Assembly: GCA_903840825.1 (NCBI GenBank)
Contig: CAIMHL010000179.1
Span: 1-8,559, forward strand
Source of the DNA: an uncultured beta proteobacterium
GTDB taxonomy: Bacteria; Pseudomonadota; Gammaproteobacteria; Burkholderiales; Burkholderiaceae_C
DNA length: 8,559 bases
Direction of reading: 5' to 3'
Shown here: positions 1 through 4,398 of the stretch, piece after piece
How the letters are laid out: every line of letters starts with the position of its first letter
Position numbering within the stretch: position 1 is the stretch's first letter
Translations under genes and position numbers: made by a program
The notes under the pieces: model-generated
Databases searched by the model: none
The model's input: only the letters and a program-made list of their open reading frames with translations
Told to the model about the DNA's origin: nothing

Positions 1-31
1 CGACTCTATTGCCCTTAAGTCAAAAAATGCT

Positions 32-57
32 AAAAAAAAACCACCCGAGGGTGGTTT
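32..57 (-). terminator. Second tandem intrinsic terminator
   Basis: On the minus strand the stem AAACCACC, loop CTCG, stem GGTGGTTT is followed directly by a long T-run (plus-strand A-run at 32-40). The 8-bp perfect stem, tetraloop and U-tract are those of a Rho-independent terminator for leftward transcription. It lies only a few bases beyond the first hairpin, so the two probably act as a double stop at the end of the response regulator and kinase unit. Confidence 0.85.
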
Positions 58-59
58 GT

Positions 60-80
60 AAAAATCCCCCCAGGGGGGAT
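60..80 (-). terminator. First tandem intrinsic terminator of the two-component unit
   Basis: Read on the minus strand this is ATCCCCCC-T-GGGGGGAT followed by TTTTA. It is a near-perfect GC-rich inverted repeat with 8-nt arms around one central base, so about 7 pairs can form around a 3-nt loop, and a short U-tract follows. It lies about 100 nt after the kinase stop codon. The T-run is on one side only, so it should stop leftward transcription. It is the weaker of the pair because the U-tract is short. Confidence 0.65.
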
Positions 81-181
81 GTCGTTGTAGCTTCAAATAG
101 TTGATTGACTGTGACAGCAGTGGTGACTAATTTATCGCAAGCCCGCTTGTTTCTCCATCACCCAGATGGGGGACAAAGCCC

Positions 182-1426
182 TCATGGGGCGGCAACCCCA
201 CCCGCAGGCAGCTCAAGTACAAAACAAGCGCCGCCCTCAAGCCGGTTTTCGCAATAAACAGTGCCGCCATGCCGCAGGGCAATTGACTTCACCAACGCAA
301 GACCCAAACCCACGCCCCCATCGCGCTCCGTGGCCCCTGGCAGGCGGTAAAAAGGCTCAAAGATGCGCTCGCGCAGCTCAGGGGGCACGCCTGGACCCCG
401 GTCACAGACACGAATGACGGCTTTATCTTGGTTGAGGGATAGCGTCAGTGTGATGCTGCCAGCGCCATAACGGCGCGCATTTTCCAGCAAGTTTCGCACC
501 GCACGGCGCAACAACTTGCTCACGCCGCGCACCGGCAAGTCGGCCAGACCGCTGACCTCAAGCTCAGCGTCCACCCGCGCGCACTCCTCGGCAGAAAGAC
601 CAATCAGATCCACCGACTCCACGGTGCCCAGGTCAGACTCGCGGGCATCCAGCCGACTGGCCAGCAAGATCTCTTCAATCAATTGATCCAACTCGGTAAT
701 GTTGCGTTCAATCTCTTGGCGGGCAGACAGGGAGATCGGGGCGCCCATCAGCTCCAGGCCCATGCGGATACGGGTCAGCGGGGAGCGCAACTCGTGCGAG
801 GCATTGGCCAGCAACGATTTTTGCGAGGCCAGCAAAGCCTCGTGGGATTTCACCAAGGTCTGAATACGCTGCGCCGCAATATTGAAGCGGGCTGCCAGAA
901 AAGCCACCTCATCGCGCCCACCTTCGGGCACGCGGGCTGACAAATCGCCCTCACCCCATTTCTCCACCCCGATTTGCAGCAACTCCAGCCGCCGCGTGAG
1001 CTTGCGAATGATCGGGTAAGTAGCCAGGGCCACCGCAATGGCCACCAGCGCCAGTGTCCAAAAAAAGCCAAACGGCGCACGGCTCCAAGTCGACGGGTTG
1101 GCACGCGGCAAGTGCATGTGAAGCAGTTGCCCATCGTGCATTTTCACCATGAACTCAGGGCCTCGCCCCAAGGGCGTACGCGGCCCCGCGTTGGCCGGCT
1201 CAGCAGGGGGTGTTGCGTCCGGGCGCTCGTCGCCGCCGTCCTCCACCGCACGCCTGTGCTGCGCCTGGCCCATGCCAATCACTTGGCCAGCCTCGTTGCG
1301 AATCACCACTTCGCGCAGCGGCGGCTCAGCGGTCAGGCGCCACGCCCAACCCACCAACAAGGTCAGCACGGCCACAGCCAGAACCACGGCCAACCAGATG
1401 CGCACGTAGAGCTTCTTGAAAAACAT
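182..1426 (-). CDS. Membrane sensor histidine kinase of a two-component system
   Basis: This 414-aa inner-membrane kinase should autophosphorylate on a histidine and pass the phosphate to the OmpR-type regulator encoded just upstream. The sequence shows a transmembrane segment at about 9-30, a periplasmic part at about 31-118 and a second transmembrane segment at about 119-140. A HAMP-like linker follows at about 140-195. The dimerisation and phosphoacceptor helix carries SHELRSPLTR with H211. The ATPase domain has the N box RNLLENARRY (N312, N316), G1 box DRGPG (342-346), F box FEPFYR (356-361) and G2 box GVGLGLALVK (371-380). All catalytic boxes are intact and the length is normal for CpxA/RstB-type kinases. 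The periplasmic part has an acidic, Pro/Ala-rich stretch (about 61-83), then a Met/His-rich segment (93-105). The start follows the regulator stop by 2 nt. The stimulus is unknown, so no gene symbol is given. Confidence 0.93.
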   Translation of the reverse strand: MFFKKLYVRIWLAVVLAVAVLTLLVGWAWRLTAEPPLREVVIRNEAGQVIGMGQAQHRRAVEDGGDERPDATPPAEPANAGPRTPLGRGPEFMVKMHDGQLLHMHLPRANPSTWSRAPFGFFWTLALVAIAVALATYPIIRKLTRRLELLQIGVEKWGEGDLSARVPEGGRDEVAFLAARFNIAAQRIQTLVKSHEALLASQKSLLANASHELRSPLTRIRMGLELMGAPISLSARQEIERNITELDQLIEEILLASRLDARESDLGTVESVDLIGLSAEECARVDAELEVSGLADLPVRGVSKLLRRAVRNLLENARRYGAGSITLTLSLNQDKAVIRVCDRGPGVPPELRERIFEPFYRLPGATERDGGVGLGLALVKSIALRHGGTVYCENRLEGGACFVLELPAGGVAAP

Positions 1427-1428
1427 GG

Positions 1429-2133
1429 CTAGTCCTGCTGACGGGAAAACACATAGCCCACACCACGCACGGTGAGAATGCGCTTGGGGGTTTTGGCGTC
1501 CACCTCAATGGCGGCGCGGATGCGCCCCATGTGGACATCAATCGAGCGGTCAAAGGCGTCTAGCTCACGCCCGCGCACAGCCTCCATGATCTGGTCCCGG
1601 CTCAGCACCCGGCCGGCACGCTCAGCCAGCGTCACCAGTAAATCAAACTGGTAAGAGGTCAGGTCGCACACTTTGCCCGCCACACACACGGTGCGTGCAT
1701 CGCGGTCAATCTCCAAGCTGCCAAAGCGCAGCGCCTGCCCCGCAGGCAAAGCGCCGTCAACATGGCGGCGCAGCACAGCCCGAATGCGGGCCAGCAGCTC
1801 ACGGGGCTCGAAGGGCTTGGGCAAATAATCGTCCGCACCAATCTCCAACCCGATGATGCGGTCCATGGGATCACCCTTGGCGGTGAGCATCAGCACCGGC
1901 ACGCGGGCCAGACTACCTGGCAGCGCGCGGATGCGCCGGCACACGTCCAGCCCATCCATGTCGGGCAACATCAGGTCCAGAATCACCAAGTCAATGGGGC
2001 CAGACTGCAGGGCCAGCAAGCCACTGTGGCCGTCACCGGCATGGCGCACCGCAAACCCGGACTGCCCGAGGTACTCGCTCACCATCCCGGCCAGGCGAGT
2101 GTCGTCTTCAATCATCAGTAAGTTTTGGCTCAT
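1429..2133 (-). CDS. OmpR-family DNA-binding response regulator
   Basis: This 234-aa cytoplasmic transcription factor is the partner of the downstream kinase. The receiver domain (about 1-120) has the acidic pair D10 and D11, the phosphoacceptor D53 in LVILDLMLPDMDG, the switch residue T84 and the conserved lysine K106 in the LPKPF motif. All expected residues are present. The C-terminal part (about 133-231) is a winged-helix domain with the typical RSIDVHMGRIR recognition-helix stretch and an RGVGYVF wing near the end. The length is standard. The start at MSQNLLMIEDD matches the usual start of the fold, although no clear Shine-Dalgarno sequence precedes it. It is the first gene of the unit and has its own upstream region with a candidate operator. 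The regulon is not evident from the sequence, and family members such as RstA, QseB or CpxR cannot be told apart here. Confidence 0.94.
   Translation of the reverse strand: MSQNLLMIEDDTRLAGMVSEYLGQSGFAVRHAGDGHSGLLALQSGPIDLVILDLMLPDMDGLDVCRRIRALPGSLARVPVLMLTAKGDPMDRIIGLEIGADDYLPKPFEPRELLARIRAVLRRHVDGALPAGQALRFGSLEIDRDARTVCVAGKVCDLTSYQFDLLVTLAERAGRVLSRDQIMEAVRGRELDAFDRSIDVHMGRIRAAIEVDAKTPKRILTVRGVGYVFSRQQD
1433..1436 (-). promoter_or_regulatory. Ribosome binding site of the sensor kinase
   Basis: On the minus strand AGGA lies 6 nt before the kinase ATG, just upstream of the regulator's TAG stop and within its coding end. It supports the chosen start. The close spacing (TAG-CC-ATG) suggests that the kinase is translated by ribosomes finishing the regulator. 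Confidence 0.7.
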
Positions 2134-2175
2134 CGAGGCAGTCTAGAGCAGTGACGGCCCTGATGATTGAATTCA

Positions 2176-2193
2176 GGGTAAAGATTGGGTAAA
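2176..2193. promoter_or_regulatory. Candidate response-regulator operator (tandem direct repeat)
   Basis: GGGTAAA (2176-2182), GATT, GGGTAAA (2187-2193) form a perfect 7-bp direct repeat with an 11-bp period. It lies 43 nt upstream of the regulator ATG. OmpR/PhoB-family proteins bind head-to-tail to direct repeats spaced by about one helical turn. The inference is autoregulation by the gene product encoded next to it. The repeat is seen directly; its function is not shown. Confidence 0.45.
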
Positions 2194-2214
2194 ACCGCTG
2201 CCCCCAACCGTCAA
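2186..2214 (-). promoter_or_regulatory. Weak candidate promoter for the two-component unit
   Basis: On the minus strand a TTGACG (2209-2214) is followed after 17 bp by TACCCA (2186-2191). The -35 match is good and the -10 match is poor, as can happen in activator-dependent promoters. The -10 overlaps the GGGTAAA repeat, so a bound regulator might repress from this promoter. An alternative -10, AATCAT at 2163-2168, would place the repeat just upstream of it and allow activation. Neither choice is secure. Confidence 0.25.
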
Positions 2215-2225
2215 AAGTTGACTTT

Positions 2226-2307
2226 CTGCTAGCGCAGCTGAAAAATATTTGCTATCAAATAAATAGCTGCCCTAGTTCAACAGCTAGGCTTCAGAGCCTA
2301 GTTTTTT
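2226..2307. repeat. Hairpin-rich element, possible dispersed repeat
   Basis: Several small inverted repeats lie in a row: CTGC-TAGC-GCAG (2226-2237), GCTAT/ATAGC (2251-2255 and 2263-2267), CCTAG/CTAGG (2271-2275 and 2284-2288) and CTAGGCT/AGCCTAG (2284-2290 and 2295-2301). The third and fourth share bases, so alternative folds are possible. The motif of TTGCTAT, a spacer and ATAGCTGC resembles an abundant short intergenic repeat that I recall from Comamonadaceae genomes. That match is from memory and was not searched. Confidence 0.4.
2284..2307 (+). terminator. Terminator-like hairpin facing against the genes
   Basis: CTAGGCT-TCAG-AGCCTAG is a perfect 7-bp stem with a 4-nt loop, followed on the plus strand by six T residues (2302-2307). 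By form it is an intrinsic terminator for rightward transcription, while every gene here runs leftward. It could block antisense transcription into the 3' end of the RloB-like gene, or simply be part of a repeat element. On the minus strand the same stem lacks a T-run. Confidence 0.55.
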
Positions 2308-2328
2308 ATATATTTTCTCTAGGGTTCA

Positions 2329-3006
2329 TTAACACTTGCCCAACGCCAAAAGTGTCGAAACCAGAAGGTCAATTTCTGTTGCGGGATTAATGCTGCCCAT
2401 GGCTACGCCTTGCTTGCGCAGAGCAGCGGCATGGCCGAGCGCATCGCTCATGCGGGTTTTTAACTGCGTGTAAACGCTTTTTTGGCTTTTTTCGTAGCTG
2501 CCAAAGCCCGGCTGCCTTTTCAAGGCACTCACCACTTGGTCATCCGCTGTTTTTTTACCCACACGCCGAAAGGGCTTTGCGTTGCACGCAAAGTGAAGCA
2601 GTAACCAAACCTCAAAACACGGCGTGGACGTGATGGCCACCAGCGGCGTCCCCTGCCCACTCAACGTATGGATTCGCTCAACTGCGGCGTCAAAAGTGCT
2701 GTGTTCGTCTCGGTCAAAGACGCAATACACCGCGTCAAAGGCATCGCCGCTTATCGCATCATCTTGGTACAGCTTTAAGGCGTGTGCCACGATTCGGTCG
2801 GGCGAGTTGCCGTCGTTGGGTGCTATACGAACCACATGAGGGCGAACCTGCAAGTCAGCCAACATGTCACGAAAATAATAGGGTTCTGTTTTGGCGCCTT
2901 CACAAACGATATGGTAGCGTTTGTTTTTAGTCTGTGTGTTTTTTGGCCGCTGTAGCGCATCACCATTGCGGGCTTTGCGCTTATGAAACAAGTCCTCAGA
3001 CCCCAT
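2329..3006 (-). CDS. rloB: RloB-family protein, probable TOPRIM-like effector of a two-gene defence module
   Basis: This 225-aa cytoplasmic protein begins with a basic, probably disordered tail (about 9-30, rich in K, R, N and Q) that could contact nucleic acid. The core matches the RloB family as I know it: HIVCEGAKTEPYYF (E36, E41), CVFDRDEH (D98, D100, E101), then STPCFEVWLLLHF (127-139) and a C-terminal NPATEIDLLV (207-216). An early Glu with a later DxD is the layout of a TOPRIM metal site, as in OLD-family nucleases. Nuclease or RNase activity is therefore an inference. RloB proteins were first named as restriction-linked ORFs in Campylobacter and resemble AbiLii of lactococcal abortive infection. 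Here no restriction genes are adjacent. The start overlaps the ATPase gene by 11 nt, with no clear ribosome binding site, which suggests translational coupling. All key residues are present, so it looks intact. Confidence 0.82.
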   Translation of the reverse strand: MGSEDLFHKRKARNGDALQRPKNTQTKNKRYHIVCEGAKTEPYYFRDMLADLQVRPHVVRIAPNDGNSPDRIVAHALKLYQDDAISGDAFDAVYCVFDRDEHSTFDAAVERIHTLSGQGTPLVAITSTPCFEVWLLLHFACNAKPFRRVGKKTADDQVVSALKRQPGFGSYEKSQKSVYTQLKTRMSDALGHAAALRKQGVAMGSINPATEIDLLVSTLLALGKC

Positions 3007-4276
3007 AAAAGTCCAAGTCTTTCAAGAACGGAATGCCGCCATAGCGTCCATTGAGATAGCCGCGTTCAATGGCTTCGTTGTCGCGCGGGCTGAAGTCTGA
3101 CAGCGGGTAGAGCCGGGTGGCGCTTTTGTCGTCTTTTTCCATGAACCATACTTGGTCAGGGCGCATCATCTTTTGGCTCAAGAGGGTCGTGTCGTGCGTG
3201 GTGAAGATGAGTTGTGCCTTGCCGCCCGCATGGTGCAAGCGCTTGACCAAGTGGTGTACCAACAGCGGGTGCAAGCTGGTGTCTAGCTCATCCACCACCA
3301 ATACCCGTTCGTTTTCTATCACGTCAAGCCAAGGCCCCGCAAACGCAAACAGGGCGCGGGTGCCGTCCGACTCTTCAGCCTCTGCAAACTCAACAACTTC
3401 ATTCGCATCCACTGCACGGTGAAAAAATCTCGTCTCAAAAAACTTTCTCCCCAACATACCCTTTAAAAACTCGTCTTTGACGGCCGCAGGCATTCCCTTA
3501 GGCAAAGTATCCGCCGAGAACACAGATTCTTTGATTTGGATGTCGGCAATAGATAAGTCTGCCGAATTCAAGAACTCAAGCACCCGTTTGCGATCCGCCT
3601 CGATGACGCAACGTTGCTTGGTGTAATTGGCACTCATGTCCTGTACCGAATCAATCACCCGCAAACGCGACTTAAACCAGTCAAACGCGGGGTTGAGCTG
3701 CTCGTTGTTGTTTTGAATCGCTTTGGAGAAAAACAGCGTGTTGGGACGCGTTTCGGCAGCCCAAATGTGGCGTTGACGCCCGCCTAAAAAAGTGGTGTTG
3801 AACTTGTAAACGTCTTTACCCGCCTTGACGTCAAACACCCTGTGAAACCATTTTTGCGCGCGCCCCAGCGGGTAGGCAATCAGCCACTCTTCGGTAAAGC
3901 GCTCGCGCTTGCAGCAAAAACCGTACTCGTAGCGCACGCCTTGCGCGACAAAGGTGACCTCAAACTCACTCGCCGCTTGGCGCGACTCGGCGCTTAGCTT
4001 GAACGGAGTGACCTCAATCGCATCGCCAGCTTGGCTTTCTTTTTGCGAGTTAAGCACCTGCGACTTGACGAACTGCAAGGCCTGAACCAAGGTGCTTTTG
4101 CCCGACGCGTTGGGGCCATAAAGCACGGTGGAGCGCAGCAAACGGGGCAAACCGACGTCTGCAACCGGCACAAAGGTATTTTCTGCCTCTAAGGCGCCCA
4201 ACGTGGTAGCCGCCATATTGAGCGTTTGGCGCGCCAAGATGGACTTGAAATTGGCAACTGAAAATTCAATAAGCAT
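2996..4276 (-). CDS. rloA: RloA-like AAA/ABC-type ATPase, partner of the RloB-like protein
   Basis: This 426-aa ATPase is of the SMC/OLD/ABC-like AAA_21 type. It starts with MLIEFSVANFKSI, the usual opening of this family. Walker A is LYGPNASGKST (K60, S61) and the signature-like ESDGTRALF lies at about 302-310. Walker B is VLVVDELDTSLHP (D329, E330), with a D-loop-like TSLHP. The switch histidine is H361 in LIFTTHD. The middle (about 65-300) holds the family's insert region, which I cannot assign further. A conserved-looking YGGIPFL closes the protein. No nuclease domain is fused, so the catalytic activity is probably supplied by the RloB-like partner. In related ATPase plus TOPRIM modules (AbiL, PARIS and OLD/Gabija types) the ATPase senses infection or gates the effector; that role is inferred here. 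Parts of the gene are AT-rich compared with glgP. I see no Shine-Dalgarno before the ATG. Confidence 0.82.
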   Translation of the reverse strand: MLIEFSVANFKSILARQTLNMAATTLGALEAENTFVPVADVGLPRLLRSTVLYGPNASGKSTLVQALQFVKSQVLNSQKESQAGDAIEVTPFKLSAESRQAASEFEVTFVAQGVRYEYGFCCKRERFTEEWLIAYPLGRAQKWFHRVFDVKAGKDVYKFNTTFLGGRQRHIWAAETRPNTLFFSKAIQNNNEQLNPAFDWFKSRLRVIDSVQDMSANYTKQRCVIEADRKRVLEFLNSADLSIADIQIKESVFSADTLPKGMPAAVKDEFLKGMLGRKFFETRFFHRAVDANEVVEFAEAEESDGTRALFAFAGPWLDVIENERVLVVDELDTSLHPLLVHHLVKRLHHAGGKAQLIFTTHDTTLLSQKMMRPDQVWFMEKDDKSATRLYPLSDFSPRDNEAIERGYLNGRYGGIPFLKDLDFYGV

Positions 4277-4398
4277 GGTGTGATAAAAACTTTTTGACTG
4301 TCATTTTTACTTTAAAAACAAAAAAATTGCTATTTGATTTGAATTTTATGGCCATTTCGTTTTTAACACCTCCAGACTAACCCTTATCAGCCCAAGCC
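4277..4398. other. AT-rich intergenic region between glgP and the RloA-like gene
   Basis: These 122 bases hold no gene and are markedly richer in A and T than glgP. On the minus strand TAAAAT (4343-4348) could be a -10 element for the ATPase gene, but I find no convincing -35 at the right distance. No GC-rich hairpin with a T-run follows glgP, so the defence-like pair may also be reached by read-through. The plus-strand stretch AAAAAAATTGCTAT (about 4319-4332) resembles the start of the hairpin element at 2241-2255. Confidence 0.5.

Larger units (their letters stand above)
1..181. other. Intergenic region downstream of the sensor kinase
   Basis: This stretch holds no gene I can support. Its main content is two tandem terminator hairpins at about 32-80, listed separately. 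A weak hairpin lies just after the kinase stop codon, with arms CCATC and GATGG at about 154-168, but it has no T-run. A TTGACT (105-110) and TAATTT (128-133) pair on the plus strand has 17-bp spacing, but no plus-strand gene follows it. The neighbouring gene to the left is outside the window. Confidence 0.6.
2134..2328. other. Intergenic region between the RloB-like gene and the response regulator
   Basis: No gene is supported in these 195 bases. The regulator-proximal half holds the direct repeat and candidate promoter, plus the inverted repeat GTCAA-AAG-TTGAC at 2210-2222. The other half holds a run of short hairpins and a terminator-like structure, listed separately. No clear minus-strand terminator with a T-run follows the RloB-like gene, so read-through into the two-component unit is possible. 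Confidence 0.6.

Noticed and set aside
105..133. TTGACT and TAATTT with 17-bp spacing on the plus strand, promoter-like
   Set aside because: The -10 matches the consensus at only three positions, and no plus-strand gene follows; the only open frame there is antisense to the kinase.
974..1432. A 152-codon plus-strand open frame over the kinase gene
   Set aside because: The kinase has complete catalytic motifs on the other strand. This frame has low-complexity R/H/Q-rich content typical of antisense shadows.
2134..4398. Terminal inverted repeats or target-site duplications marking a transposon around the RloA/RloB-like pair
   Set aside because: No matching terminal repeats or clear duplications were found, only short AT-rich similarity; no transposase or integrase gene is present.
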